Shown here: positions 54,601-60,812 of the stretch, piece by piece | Layout: the number at the start of each line of letters is the position of its first letter | Numbering within the stretch: the stretch's first letter is position 1 | Origin: Megachile rotundata | Taxonomy: Eukaryota > Arthropoda > Insecta > Hymenoptera > Megachilidae | DNA length: 64,000 nt | Direction: 5' to 3' | Assembly: GCF_050947335.1 (NCBI RefSeq) | Contig: NC_134997.1 | Span: 5,084,001 to 5,148,000 of the forward strand | The notes under the pieces: generated by a model | Database searches by the model: none | Told to the model about the DNA's origin: nothing | The model's input: the letters and a program-made list of their open reading frames with translations, nothing else | Program-made: the position numbers and the translations under genes

Positions 54601-56380
54601 AAGTATGTTAAGATCTTAGGGTTTCAAGGTATACTGACTGAACAAGGTCCTAGAGTCCTAAGATCTCAAGGTAGACTCCCAAAGTCTGCAACTTTTAACA
54701 TTTTAAAATTCTTAAGATATCAAACTTTTCAATCTGCAGAAATTTCTATCTTGTAACATCTTCAAATGACTCAATCTTCCAATGTCTCGAAGCTTTTAAG
54801 TTCTAAAATTCCAAATTTATAAAAGTTCCAAAACTTAATAATCCTAAGTCCTTCCACTCCCAAAGTGGCAGTTATATGGCAAGGTTTGAAGGTCTGAAGT
54901 TACCAACATTGCAAGGTTCACAGGCTGCAAGTTAATATTGCAAGGTTTTAAGACTTCAAGTTACCAACAATGCACAGTTTTAAAATTGCAGGTTACGAAC
55001 ATCTTAAGATATCATGGTACAAATCTACCAAATCCTCAAGGTTTCAACCTCGCTAGGTTCTAATCCACTAAAGTCTCAGAACGGCTGAGTTCAAAGAACC
55101 CAAAGATTCAAAGTATTGAAGTCACAAATTCTAAAAGTCTCACGTTACCGAAGCAGCAAAATATGAAGGTCCTTTCAAGGTCTCACATCTTCGAGGTTTC
55201 ACCCAAACTTCTAAAGTTCTAAGCTCTTAAAATCCTACCCTTACAAGGTTTGAATCTTGCAATGTTCCAATGTTCCAAAATTTAGCATATCAAATCCTAA
55301 GTTCTCAGAAGTCCAATCTCTCAGTGTCTTACAATGTCAAAGTTCAAAGAAATCGATGTTTCAAAATGTTATGGCTACATTCTCCAAAAGACGGAAGATA
55401 CCGAAGTACCAATTTTCTTAGGTCCAACACTTCCTAGGTGTTAATCTTTCAAGTTCCAATACTTTCAAGGTCCTAATCTCTCAAATTTGTAACTTTTCAA
55501 AGACCCAACCTCTCAAAGTCCCAATCTTTCAAGTTCCCAATCTCTCAAAGTCCCAATCTATCCAGTTCCCAATCTCTCAAAGTCCCAATCTTTCCAGTTC
55601 CCAATCTCTCAAAGTCCCAATCTTTCAAGTTCTCAATCTCTCAAAGTCCCAATCTTTCAAGTTTCCAATCTCTCAAAGTCCCAATCTATCCAGTTCCCAA
55701 TCTCTCAAAGTCCCAATCTTTCCAGTTCCCAATCTCTCAAAGTCCCAATATCGGAAAGTCCCAACTCCTAAAGTCCCAAACGCCCGAATTTCCAACCTTG
55801 CAAATTCCCAATCTTCCAAGATCCAAATCCCCTAAAGTCCTAATCTCTCATAATCTCGCAAGCCCAAACTCTACATCAAAATTTGATGTCCAAACAAGCT
55901 ATCAAAATTTGAACACAATTAATGTCTCAATCTTCGAATGTTTCAAACCTCTTAAGTTCTAAAATTCCAAATTTACTAAAGTCCCAAAACTTAATAATCC
56001 TGAGTCCTCCCACTTCCCTGGCGTTATATCAGTTCATAAAAATCAGTAACACTGCATATCTTACAATATCCAAATGATTTTCTTTGTTTCAGCAACAAGA
56101 GAACAACTCCTGTAGCGATGGACAACTGTCAGGTGTGATGCCAGACGTGGCTATGGCGACAGCCTCTTTCGGAGCTCTTCAGCTGATAGAGGAACAAGAG
56201 TTAGAGCTAGATCTGGGTGATGGAACATCTCATCTTCTACAGCACGTTTCACCATCAAGCGGGACCATGGGTTCCCATAGGTCATCGCTTCCTCATCCAC
56301 ATCAGAGGCACTATTCTGGTCCGCCTCCTCCACCGTACATGTACCACCGAGCTGGCACTGCCTTACCGAGATTTATTTAA
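12698..56380 (+). CDS. BTBD7: BTBD7 ortholog (double BTB/POZ plus BACK protein), ten coding exons
   Basis: Exons 12698-12807, 13132-13496, 13849-14399, 14525-14688, 14767-15151, 15236-15388, 15544-15700, 15833-16005, 52124-52336 and 56093-56380 join through GT/AG borders into one frame of 852 residues. The start MGASASS has Gly2 and Ser6, as N-myristoyl acceptor sequences do. A basic stretch follows (TLRKKFTRRRR, near 48-57). The first BTB spans about 122-225 (FPVHRALLSARCPYF at 136-150, MFSALLRYLYTG). The second spans about 227-345 (LPCHKAILSARSPFFRNLIQ). A BACK-type helical region covers about 397-525 (DREPNLLSHTVHSV). The block VRPRLFMPYYEE follows. The C-terminal exons carry MPDVAMATASFGAL, like the DLMPDIAVG block of vertebrate BTBD7, and end in a Pro/His-rich tail. 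The protein is shorter than the human one in its disordered C-terminus. Vertebrate BTBD7 promotes cleft formation and loss of E-cadherin in branching epithelia. Intron 8 is 36,118 bases and contains a nested antisense gene. Confidence 0.93.
12955..13085. repeat. AATT/AAAGTTTC-type degenerate array in BTBD7 intron
   Basis: Repeated short words such as CAAAATCT, CAAAGTTTC and CTAAAATTC fill most of the 324-base intron between coding exons 1 and 2. The periodicity is imperfect but resembles the other arrays in the window. Confidence 0.5.
16006..17873 (+). other. BTBD7 intron 8, proximal part
   Basis: The donor GTAAGT starts at 16006. The sequence is AT-rich and non-coding. Positions 16060-17320 contain no motif I can name. 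An AT-rich inverted repeat at 17330-17412 is listed separately. Confidence 0.6.
17330..17412. repeat. AT-rich inverted repeat (hairpin), possible MITE remnant
   Basis: GTGAATATTAATAATAA at about 17332 is mirrored by TTATTAATATTCAC at about 17397-17410. The arms can pair over at least 14 bases around an AT-only loop of about 50 bases. There is no coding potential. Confidence 0.55.
17874..19112 (-). CDS. EcKL/CHK-kinase-like protein, nested antisense in BTBD7 intron 8
   Basis: A single uninterrupted exon encodes 412 residues, a usual length for ecdysteroid-kinase-like proteins. Kinase landmarks are in order: the lysine in LVGKLPP (K67), the glutamate in FKKELLFY (E88), the hinge block AVIVLENL (137-144), the catalytic loop LVHNDFWVNNMMF (256-268, with D260 and N264/N265) and the metal-binding DFQ at 283-285. 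The HND triplet replaces the more common HGD. These enzymes phosphorylate small molecules; silkworm ecdysteroid 22-kinase is the named example, and insect expansions are linked to hormone and xenobiotic metabolism. The substrate here is unknown. No signal peptide or membrane segment is seen, so it is probably cytosolic. The start at 19112-19110 is the first ATG after an acceptor (TTGCAG, about ten bases upstream), so a leader intron is likely. GC content is visibly higher than in the surrounding intron. The coding block is intact. Confidence 0.9.
   Translation of the reverse strand: MSPSVEPFPVQNLNELLAESLGKDIQVKQLEWRPLTAPGENFGSVMLAINVTVTRLNRTDTLHLVGKLPPTSAYLLDLFNSPVTFKKELLFYSSMAKEFTKLQLESGINEKDVSDLAPKYFGGRLGLKDPEVFDHQAVIVLENLKYNGYNTEDRIWGLDKIHTEFALDGLARLHALTIALKLKKPQLFQRMVSEVLTEVLNDTTEKCVIDMIRKAQADINNIAEMKPYMDRVNKTIEHGIQANKNAGQAEEPWATLVHNDFWVNNMMFRHDQRGQLIDMKIVDFQLCVYDYGVNDLIFFLVSSANKDILDNKLDDMIDMYYFRFVEFLKTLKVDTDRFTKQKFDQIVNHCATLKFNQCMMMAQVIQAPRASTPEIKEVKGDDIFLNRVGDDVYKQKLAHIVQLFDKRGWLVK
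19113..21469. other. BTBD7 intron 8: upstream region of the nested EcKL gene
   Basis: Non-repetitive AT-rich DNA. It should contain the promoter and leader exon of the EcKL gene, because an acceptor sits directly before its start codon. I cannot place the leader exon. The interval 19700-20100 is the least AT-biased part. No other feature is seen. Confidence 0.4.
21470..21930. repeat. Degenerate AAATTTTC / AAAATTCC array
   Basis: The first half repeats words such as CAAATTTCTAAATTTTTC. The second half repeats a block close to TCCACTATTAAAAA followed by CCAAAAATTCCAAAG, in at least four diverged copies. This is part of the window-wide family. Confidence 0.6.
22147..22859. mobile_element. Candidate 713-bp non-autonomous element with GGGTGTT-type inverted ends
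   Basis: The left edge reads ACATATGCAGGGTGTTCC (22147-22164). The right edge GAAACACCCTATATGTA (22843-22859) is its imperfect inverse. A third AGGGTGTTC occurs inside at about 22587, so this may be two nested copies. The interior is AT-rich with no transposase. Target duplications could not be recognised, so the call rests on the inverted ends alone. Confidence 0.4.
22860..24793. other. BTBD7 intron 8: AT-rich non-coding DNA
   Basis: Open frames at 22905-23135 and 23342-23563 are low-complexity and unsupported. A short tandem duplication at 23263-23325 is listed separately. Positions 23820-23920 repeat the words GATACGATATTATAATTTTATAT about three times in diverged form. Nothing else is seen. 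Confidence 0.5.
23263..23325. repeat. Tandem duplication, unit about 37 bp
   Basis: The block TTGAGACACCTTGCATATAA, followed by TACCTGA or TATCTGA, occurs twice, starting near 23263 and 23299. The GACACC motif resembles the ends of the element at 22147-22859. Confidence 0.6.
24794..25830 (+). mobile_element. Dispersed 1.03-kb repeat, copy A (class unknown)
   Basis: This segment is closely similar, without rearrangement, to 47687-48714, and both lie in BTBD7 intron 8. It holds an open frame at 25054-25440 (128 codons) with no family resemblance. In copy B that frame is cut by a deletion of about ten bases. Before the deletion the two copies differ at about ten sites, of which eight change the residue, so the frame shows no sign of selection. 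I see no clear inverted ends, long terminal repeats or poly(A) tail. It may be part of a larger element. Confidence 0.6.
25831..26567. other. BTBD7 intron 8: AT-rich non-coding DNA
   Basis: Positions 25930-26090 contain a diverged short tandem repeat based on AACAAAATTGATAATAAA and TAATAAAATTCATAATAAA, about five copies. The rest has no visible feature. Confidence 0.5.
26570..27069. mobile_element. 500-bp MITE, copy A (TA target duplication, Tc1/mariner type)
   Basis: The left end AGGTGAAGTGGGGTAAGT is mirrored by the right end ACTTACCCCATTTCACCT, with one mismatch over 18 bases. TA dinucleotides flank both ends (26568-26569 and 27070-27071). A second copy of the same 500-base length is at 52404-52903. 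Such TA duplications and lack of a gene are typical of non-autonomous Tc1/mariner elements; the class is inferred. The small open frame at 26572-26763 is not conserved coding sequence. Confidence 0.85.
27072..28029. other. BTBD7 intron 8: AT-rich non-coding DNA
   Basis: Single-copy-looking AT-rich DNA. A solitary GTTCTAGTGTTAA at about 27725-27737 matches one end of the TTAG-flanked element at 40419-40635 and may be a relic. Nothing else is seen. Confidence 0.45.
28030..28560. repeat. Degenerate 9-bp array, unit GAATTTATC / GAATTATTC
   Basis: Dozens of copies of GAATTTATC, GAATTTATT, GAATTATTC and CAAATTTAT follow one another, most regularly at 28130-28430. The open frame at 28070-28273 (repeated FIEF/RIYRI residues) is simply a translation of the array. 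Confidence 0.85.
28561..30299. other. BTBD7 intron 8: AT-rich non-coding DNA
   Basis: Positions 28600-28800 are richer in CG than their surroundings and may be regulatory, but no motif supports this. A hydrophobic open frame at 29081-29401 is Phe/Ile-rich as expected of random AT-rich DNA and is not called. Nothing else is seen. Confidence 0.45.
30300..30735. repeat. Degenerate minisatellite, unit about 30-35 bp (AATATAGAAAA...TTAATATAGCAAGC)
   Basis: The words AATATAGAAAAATATTAATA and TATAGCAAGCAATATAG recur more than ten times with substitutions and small gaps. The minus-strand open frame at 30524-30772 is a translation of the array. Confidence 0.7.
30736..31839. other. BTBD7 intron 8: non-coding DNA
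   Basis: No gene seen. It contains the 20-base direct repeat at 31136-31199. Positions 31330-31750 look single-copy. Confidence 0.45.
31136..31199. repeat. Exact 20-bp direct repeat carrying an internal dyad
   Basis: TGACGACTATATCCGTCATG occurs exactly at 31136-31155 and 31180-31199. In the second copy CATGACG faces CGTCATG, so it can form a seven-base-pair stem. The purpose is unknown; it may be the end of a transposon. Confidence 0.75.
31840..33430. repeat. Large 16-bp periodic array (TTTTGGAATTTGAGAG), purine-rich on + strand
   Basis: The unit TTTTGGAATTTGAGAG is best preserved at 32080-32880, where it runs for about 50 units. A longer block of about 245 bases near 32400-32640 recurs at 32640-32880 in nearly the same order. 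The edges are degenerate (TTGGGATTTT, TTTTAGAATT). The frame at 32785-33030 on the minus strand is an array translation. Confidence 0.9.
33431..34079. other. BTBD7 intron 8: AT-rich spacer between arrays
   Basis: Single-copy-looking AT-rich DNA with no feature that I can name. Confidence 0.5.
34080..34740. repeat. AATT-core array (GGAATTTGAGAATTTTG), purine-rich on + strand
   Basis: This is the same repeat family as 31840-33430, more degenerate. It ends at 34740 in a distinct non-periodic module (34741-34815). Confidence 0.8.
34741..34815 (+). repeat. Array-edge module, copy 1
   Basis: It contains GACAAATGCAAATTACGGCA, then ATATAACGTG and ACGATATTACGCTAAATATTC. It aligns with 42203-42275 and in part with 40761-40790. 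A half copy, ACGGCAATATAACG, follows at about 34873. All the full or partial copies abut or lie within AATT-core arrays. Confidence 0.65.
34816..38399. other. BTBD7 intron 8: non-coding DNA with one GC-richer island
   Basis: Positions 35640-36000 are clearly less AT-rich than the flanks and contain several CG dinucleotides, so this is a candidate enhancer or old transposon fragment. Open frames at 35043-35273 and 36137-36367 have no family resemblance. Positions 36370-38390 show nothing. Confidence 0.4.
38400..39370. repeat. 8-bp array (AAATTTAG), purine-rich on + strand
   Basis: AAATTTAG runs almost perfectly at about 38640-38870, with about 18 exact units at 38700-38845. The flanks (38400-38630 and 38880-39370) are degenerate forms with GGGATTT, GGAATTT and GATTTGG words. 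Confidence 0.9.
39371..40308. other. BTBD7 intron 8: AT-rich spacer
   Basis: Positions 39826-39900 carry a diverged duplication, CTTTTCAAAAATAAGTCTAG and CTTTTCAAAAATAAATCTGA. No gene is seen. Confidence 0.45.
40309..40414 (+). repeat. Dispersed ~105-bp repeat, copy 1
   Basis: It aligns with 42285-42400: both contain TTTTCATT, then ATCGTCGAT(C/T)GAACGCGAA and TTTCGAACAA(G/C)TTCGTT. Similarity stops exactly where the TTAG-flanked element begins at 40415. Confidence 0.65.
40419..40635. mobile_element. 217-bp piggyBac-like MITE with 13-bp inverted ends and TTAG duplication
   Basis: The left end CACTAGAACTACC (40419-40431) and the right end GGTAGTTCTAGTG (40623-40635) are perfect inverses. They are flanked by TTAG at 40415-40418 and 40636-40639. 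A four-base target duplication close to TTAA suggests the piggyBac superfamily. No coding sequence is present. Confidence 0.85.
40660..42190. repeat. AATT-core array (GAAATCTAGGGAATTTCACAATTTC), purine-rich on + strand
   Basis: The best units, at 41160-41860, are about 25 bases and combine GAAATCTAGG, GAATTTCAC and AATTTC words. A partial array-edge module (GTCTGACAAATGCAAGGTA) lies near its start at about 40764, and a full module follows its end at 42203. Confidence 0.85.
42203..42275 (+). repeat. Array-edge module, copy 2
   Basis: CTAACGTGTGGCAAATGTAA, then TTATGGCAATATA and GTAACGATATCACGCTCAGTA match the module at 34741-34815 in order and spacing. As there, it sits directly after a purine-rich array. 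Confidence 0.65.
42285..42400 (+). repeat. Dispersed ~105-bp repeat, copy 2
   Basis: Diverged partner of 40309-40414. It directly follows the array-edge module, so module and repeat may belong to one element. Confidence 0.6.
42401..42689. other. Spacer at the polarity switch of the arrays
   Basis: Short non-repetitive stretch. The arrays to the left are purine-rich on the + strand; those to the right are pyrimidine-rich. No other feature is seen. Confidence 0.5.
42690..44390. repeat. AATT-core array, pyrimidine-rich on + strand, degenerate
   Basis: Words such as AAATTTTCTAAATTC, AAATTCCCTAGATT and AAATTGTGAAATT recur. A segment of about 130 bases beginning CTAAGTTTCTAACTTGTTAA (about 43690) recurs near 43880, including the block TACATATTACTATATATAAT. 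From about 43760 to 44170 purine-rich words (AAATCTAGGGAATTTT) mix in. Confidence 0.8.
44391..45039. other. BTBD7 intron 8: non-coding spacer
   Basis: Single-copy-looking. Positions 44760-44860 hold a diverged duplication of ATTATAAGCAAAAACTTATA and ATTGTAAGTAAAAATTTATA. No gene is seen. Confidence 0.45.
45040..46015. repeat. Degenerate TAATAATAA-rich tandem array, unit about 45-55 bp
   Basis: A module of the form ATTAAAAATCTGTGTAATAATAATAACAAAAAT recurs at least fifteen times with small changes. The last units (45760-46010) are longer and contain AAGTAGCATTAACAGCATCA-like words. The minus-strand frame at 45341-45544 is an array translation. Confidence 0.75.
46016..46589. other. BTBD7 intron 8: complex, single-copy-looking DNA
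   Basis: Composition is more balanced than the flanking arrays. Two overlapping short open frames (46249-46440 and 46335-46703) have no recognisable domain and no clear splice context, so no gene is called. Confidence 0.4.
46690..46930. repeat. Tandem array of CAAATTTTTCCTT / CAAATTTTGCTT
   Basis: About ten alternating units of 12-13 bases form dimers of about 24-26 bases. It is preceded at 46590-46690 by GGAAACAGTGTACTT and GAAAGAGTGAATTCATTTT-like words. Confidence 0.8.
46931..47686. other. BTBD7 intron 8: non-coding spacer
   Basis: Positions 47040-47160 repeat CATATAAAATATGAAAC words. Positions 47330-47680 look single-copy and less AT-rich. No gene is seen. Confidence 0.45.
47687..48714 (+). 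mobile_element. Dispersed 1.03-kb repeat, copy B (class unknown)
   Basis: Near-collinear partner of 24794-25830. The shared open frame begins at 47943. A deletion of about ten bases after ACCGCCAAAATC brings in a TAG stop, leaving 92 codons. Similarity at the right edge ends near AATGAAT(A/G)TCAGAAA and GTACC/ATACC. Confidence 0.6.
48715..51249. other. BTBD7 intron 8: mixed non-coding DNA
   Basis: CCACCCTGTATATT at about 50229-50242 resembles edges of insect transposons and may end an element of unknown extent. Open frames at 49524-49773 and 50500-50766 show no family signature. The latter ends at a GT, but no in-frame upstream acceptor gives a continuous exon. Nothing else is seen. Confidence 0.4.
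51250..52060. repeat. Degenerate tandem repeat, unit about 190 bp, five copies
   Basis: The core GTGATATTTTGTGATACTTT, followed by TATGTCACGAAAT, recurs at about 51279, 51470, 51668, 51828 and 52022, spaced 191, 198, 160 and 194 bases. A second landmark, AGTCAGCCATTTTG or TATCAGCCAGGATT, recurs near 51573, 51779 and 51940. The array ends 60-70 bases before BTBD7 exon 9. Confidence 0.75.
52124..52336 (+). CDS. BTBD7: BTBD7 coding exon 9
   Basis: The acceptor TTCTTCAG ends at 52123 and the donor GTAAGG begins at 52337. The exon is 71 codons, phase 0 on both sides, residues 687-757. It contains IEDMDSPGIGITTRTV and a segment with four cysteines. Composition changes sharply to GC-richer coding sequence inside AT-rich intron. 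It corresponds to the region of vertebrate BTBD7 that follows LREFGLADAAAELLQ. Confidence 0.85.
52404..52903. mobile_element. 500-bp MITE, copy B
   Basis: Same length and ends as 26570-27069 (left AAGTGAAGTGGGGTAAG, right CTTACCCCACTTCACCT), flanked by TA at 52402-52403 and 52904-52905. It lies 67 bases after the donor of BTBD7 exon 9. The two copies are closely similar throughout. Confidence 0.85.
52904..53274. other. BTBD7 intron 9: AT-rich non-coding DNA
   Basis: No feature seen between the MITE and the transposase relic. Confidence 0.5.
53275..53665 (-). pseudogene. Decayed DDE transposase fragment (Tc1/mariner-related)
   Basis: On the minus strand, broken reading frames carry, in order, IDGTLDGNKYQDFLN, a QRDGCPAH motif (counterpart of the catalytic QDGAPAH block), DRWIGRSG, then RSPDLTSPDYFLWGYLKGKV with the last catalytic Asp, and DPPTTPENMTERI. 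This order is that of the C-terminal half of insect DDE transposases whose hallmark is SPDLTPLDFFLWG. At least one frameshift (before WFQRDG), one stop after GRSGSAF and a further shift before RSPDL show that it is dead. The N-terminal half and the element ends are not recognisable. Confidence 0.8.
53666..54299. other. BTBD7 intron 9: non-coding DNA
   Basis: The open frame at 53847-54065 has no family resemblance. Nothing else is seen. Confidence 0.45.
54300..55990. repeat. Long degenerate array (AATCTCTCAAAGTCCC), pyrimidine-rich on + strand
   Basis: The best part, 55490-55760, alternates AAAGTCCCAATCTTTC and AAGTTCCCAATCTCTC in 16-base steps, forming 32-base dimers. The rest is a looser mixture of CAAGGTTT, AAAGTTC and TCTTAAGA words. 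AATT cores are fewer here than in the other arrays. It ends about 100 bases before exon 10. Confidence 0.8.
56093..56380 (+). CDS. BTBD7: BTBD7 terminal coding exon 10
   Basis: The acceptor TTTGTTTCAG ends at 56092, and the frame is phase 0 from exon 9 to the TAA at 56378-56380. Residues 758-852 contain SGVMPDVAMATASFGAL, the counterpart of the DLMPDIAVG block of vertebrate BTBD7, then an acidic run (EEQELELDLGDG) and a His/Pro/Tyr-rich tail (PPPPPYMYHRAG). Confidence 0.85.
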   Translation, partial: QQENNSCSDGQLSGVMPDVAMATASFGALQLIEEQELELDLGDGTSHLLQHVSPSSGTMGSHRSSLPHPHQRHYSGPPPPPYMYHRAGTALPRFI

Positions 56381-59020
56381 GATTTCTATGAAATAAGGAC
56401 TGTATGGCAACTATTAAAACCCTGAAAGGGTGGTTTTTTTGTTTATTTTATGAATTAAAGGAGAACCACCCGGGTGCAGTCTTCGTATATCCTTAATATT
56501 TATTATCTCAAGATGGGTTTTTTAAAATAATATATTACAAGATTTAGAAATTAGATACGTTATTTATTTTGAGATATACAGTGTATTATCATATTGTGTC
56601 TTAAGTTGGCAGACGGACAAGATGTGAGTTGCTTTCAGTTGCCAACTGACACGGAGTGTACGTTAGGGTGATGAATGTTTCTTTTTATATATTTTCATGG
56701 GGCCTATCAATGTTATCGGTAATTATATTGACGAGTGATAATAATTAAATACGAGGAGAAAGAAATTTTGTACTTTAGCAGAATTAAATGAAACAATTTA
56801 GAAAACAGGGAAACTCATTTTTCCTTTTGGTTGATTATTGTCACTCACTGTTGTAATTATTGATGATATTCGTATGCATGCTAGTTTAAATTATTCATTT
56901 TATACGTGATACATTGTACATTGCAGAATAATGAATCGACGAGTCCTCTTCGAGTGCTCTGTCTTTGAAGAAGCTTCAGATGTCAAATAGTTCTTACAGT
57001 ACGTGTCTGTAAAAGAACACCGAAAAACATATTGTGCAAATGATAACTGCCAGAAACCCCCATTTCTTTATTGTAATTAGCTAATTTTGAGAGAAACTTA
57101 CGAGGAGATGTCACGATTAGATTATCGATTTTGATACAATTTTTTGCGATGAATTTAGGGCAAATGTTTGATCGTTTTTGTGAATATTCGTTATTTGGCA
57201 AGATATGCAATATTTAATTTTTTACCTAGAATATGCGGTATTTGATTGTATAAAGTACTCGAGGAGTATCTTATGAAGAGTAGTTAAGGGTTGAATTTGT
57301 AATTTTAAACGATATGCGAAGACGTGCACTGTCGGTGGTTCAATCGTTAGACCACGTGTAACGTCGTCGATGAAACTTGAATTCTAGAGGGTACAAATGT
57401 CACCGACACGATTTGTACGCACGTTTTAATTTAATAAGCAGCTTAACGAACCGCGTAGAGGACCCTTTGGTTTCAGGATACTTCCTAATCGTAAGTGAAA
57501 GCCCCGAGACAACGGCTCGTGGTAATCGTGGAAAGTTCATTGCTTGTTAGATACAATCACGTAATTATAAATATGGTAATTTCTAGGTGCAGACGGGCGT
57601 GAGACGCAGCTGCAGCTGTGGTTCATATTGAATTGTGCAGGATTTATCCGAGAATCGTGATGCAAACGTAGAGAAGACTCTTTGTGCAGAAATAAATCGA
57701 CGATGAACAATGAAATATTTCTTTGCGAACATTCGTTTTTTGAGAAAACTAAATCCTCTTCAAAACTTTGCTAATTGTAAATTAAATTATAAATTAATCT
57801 TTCAATTTATAATTGTATTTTATATAAAAAACACAGAATGATTTGATATCAATTTCAAAGAAAAAATAACGCGTTTAGACCCAACTGTGTATTGTTACAC
57901 ATCTGTTTTTACTGCCCTTAGGGTTTCTGGTTCATGTTCTTTTATATATATATCCCAAAGTGATTTAAGACGTGTAATATTACATAGTTGGGTCTAAAAG
58001 CCTTTAAAGCTTCAAAAAATTTGAAAATCAGTTTTCTCTAAAACGAACCTTTCTGTGAACAATCTATACTCTTCATCCACTTTTGCACGAGAAATCTTTC
58101 TTTGTATCATGATTTTTGACAGATCCTGTATATACAGGATGTTTCAAAGTTAAATGATTAACATTTCTGAATATATACTATGAGTAAAAATAAAAAGAGG
58201 TTATGTAACAGCATATAAAGCATTTATGCACAAAGTAGATTAAAGCTATTTCATTTTATATAACAATAAATTTTAAACTTTTTGAGAAATTTAATTTGAA
58301 AGATGAAATCTAAAGTTGAAAGATTAAATTATGAATTACTACTGAAAGATATAGTTTTTAATTGAATCAGGATATAATTATTTTGAAAATAAATCTTAAT
58401 TCAATTAAATGACAATATTCAGTTACCAAATAATATAATTTACTCTAGTTTAAATTAGTGACTCAATTTATCTAAAATAGTTCTCTAAATCGTACAGACT
58501 GACACAATATTTTCACACGGTTTTGCTGTAATATTATTAATCAACGATTCCCAGAGCTACGTTTATGTAACATCTTATCTCTGCCCGTAGAACGATGAAA
58601 TTTTCATGATGTTAACTTTGCAACATCTTGTAGCACATAATGTATATGCGTGATACAAAGTGCGTGTGAGTGTACGTACACGAATGCGCGAGCTCTCTAA
58701 ATACCGTATAAAGTGTTAATTAAGACAATTAATTAAGCCGATGTTAAGAGTGAGTCAGAGAGAATGTAAACGACAGAACGATTGAGAGAGAATGAATTCG
58801 TTGAAGAAAATTAAACAGGAACAGAAACGAGAGACGTAAGAGAGAGAGAATGTGTGAAGCTTATGAGAAGAAAAGATATACAAACACACAGAATATGTGC
58901 AGGTATATATGATCAGTGTTTACGAACAGTTATTGTTCTTTATTTAAACGAAACACCGCTGTGGGTATGATCTTTGCTAATTCATATTACCTATGATATT
59001 CAATAAATAATTATTTAAAT
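56381..59020 (+). other. Probable long 3' UTR of BTBD7
   Basis: No poly(A) hexamer in strong context follows the stop closely. Positions 58650-58990 contain GA-rich, stable-looking sequence followed by CAATAAATAA at 59001-59010, so the transcript may extend about 2.6 kb. A perfect 16-base palindrome, TCCTGTATATACAGGA, lies at about 58127-58142 next to GATGTTTCAAAG and may mark a transposon edge. Confidence 0.35.
59002..59007 (+). terminator. Candidate poly(A) signal of BTBD7
   Basis: AATAAA in the context CAATAAATAATTATTT, about 2.6 kb after the stop. It is chosen because it lies at the end of the less AT-rich, non-array stretch. Confidence 0.3.
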
Positions 59021-59122
59021 ATTATTAGTAGACGCACCTTTGTCTTCGAGTAGCGTACTGTTAAATTATTCGTTTCTACGTCCACGATATTTTTTTTTCG
59101 GTCCACTTAGAGGTGTATTAAA

Positions 59123-60472
59123 TATAGTGGACTGTCATATAATGCGAGGAAGTTATTTATATTTAATTTGGTTTTAGGACGTTGCTCAGTTTTAAAATTT
59201 ATAAAATCTAAGTTTGCAAATCTGAAGATTTTAAATTCTTAAATTCTCAAACCTTCAAATTTGCAAATTTCTAAATTCTGAAGGTCGAATTTCCAAATAT
59301 GTAGATATCAAATAAATTTCTGATTTGTGTATTTTGAAATTAAGTCTATACATTTTTCAAATCCATACCTAGTAAACATAAATTTCTATATTATTCAATA
59401 ACCACACAACAAATTTCAAATTTATAAAGTTATAAATCTTTCAATAATCAAATTTTCAAACTGTTATACTTTCCAACTTTTAAACTCCCAAATTTCAAAA
59501 TTTGTTAATTCCTAAATTTCCTATTCTTCAAATTCCTATATTCCCAAATTAATAAATCTCCAAATTCTTTAATTCTCAAAGCACCAAACTCCTAAATTCC
59601 CAAGTTTACAAATTCCAGAAACTTGTAGACTTCTTAATTCTTAAATTCTTGAATTCTTAAATTCTTAAATTCTTAAATTCTTAAATTCTTAAATTCTTAA
59701 ATTCTTAAATTCTTAAATTCTTAAATTCTTAAATTCTTAAATTCTTAAATTCTTAAATTCTTAAATTCTTAAATTCTTGAATTCTTGAATTCTCGAATTC
59801 TTCAATGCTTAAATTCTTGAATTTTTCAATTCTTCAATTCTTATATTCCTAAATTCTTGAATTTTTGAATTTTTCAGTTCTTGAGTTCTTGAGTTCTTGT
59901 GTTCCTGAATGTTTCAATTCTTATATTCCTAAATTCTTGAATTTTTCAATTCTTCAATTCTTCAATTCTTGAGTTCTTGTGTTCTTGAATTCTTCAGATC
60001 TTGAATTCTTGAATTCTGGAATTCTCAAATTCTCGTATCTTGAAATTTCTAAATTCCCAAGTTTCTAAATTCCTAAATTGTCAAATGTCCAACTTCCTTT
60101 TCCCAATTTTTAAATTTCTAAAGTCTTAAATCCCTAAATTTTCAACCTTCTAAATTCGCAAATTCCCAAATCTCAAATTTCCAAATCACCAAATATAATT
60201 CCCAAATTTTCAAAATCTCAAAAATTGCCTATGACCAAATCAAGATTTTTAATTTTCAATCTTCCAAATACTCAAATTTGCACGTCTCTAAACTCTTAAA
60301 TCTTCACATTTCTAAATTTCAAAATTAGGATATTTGTTAACATTCAAATATTCTTTACAAGTTTAATAGTAATTTGTTCTCCTATTTAAGAACAATGAAA
60401 CATTTTTCCAATTTAATATGTAATCCATATTTATATTTTTGTATCCATTGCCTTGTATGGTAGTCCACTATA
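59123..60472. mobile_element. Candidate element: AATT array bounded by inverted TATAGTGGACT
   Basis: TATAGTGGACT at 59123-59133 is inverted as AGTCCACTATA at 60462-60472. Everything between them is one AATT-core array plus short flanks. The next bases, GTCATATAATGCGAG, resemble the inverse of the stretch near 34873-34900 (CAATATAACGAGAGCCCACT). Short inverted ends could arise by chance, so the call is tentative. Confidence 0.35.
59170..60350. repeat. 8-bp array (AAATTCTT), pyrimidine-rich on + strand
   Basis: AAATTCTT is repeated about 17 times without error at about 59640-59776. The flanks contain GAATTCTTGAATTCTTG, CAATTCTTC and CCAAATTTC variants. Confidence 0.9.
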
Positions 60473-60812
60473 TAGCAAAGAACAAAAAGCCAGGAACTTG
60501 TAATATTACGTGTTTATATTATTCCCTGTTGTACAAATTGTGTTTTTTTTTATTTGGATGAATAAATATCGTGTTCAGGTGTAGTGGTCAGACGTTGCCG
60601 ATTCCGCGGCGAACAAAAATCGTTTGTTGCTTTCGTACAACGAGATATTCATAGTTTTTTGTCACAAACACCCGTGAAATAAAAACAACGTTCAGTAAGG
60701 AAAAATATCTTCACGAGTATCTCTGTAATTATTTATCAATTACTTGCAGATTTATGGAAGGAGTTCTGTCCAGTTTTTCCTGTTTTCATTTTGTGAGAGG
60801 AGCGATTTCAAA
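60473..60812 (+). other. Possible promoter and leader of a downstream gene
   Basis: Positions 60590-60640 are rich in CG dinucleotides (GCCGATTCCGCGGCGAAC). TTACTTGCAG ends at about 60750 and could be an acceptor, or simply leader sequence. Position and composition are those expected upstream of the candidate start at 60813. Confidence 0.3.

Noticed and set aside
57325..57375. GGTTCAATC in a GC-richer stretch as a tRNA B box
   Set aside because: No matching A box, acceptor stem or anticodon arm could be built around it.
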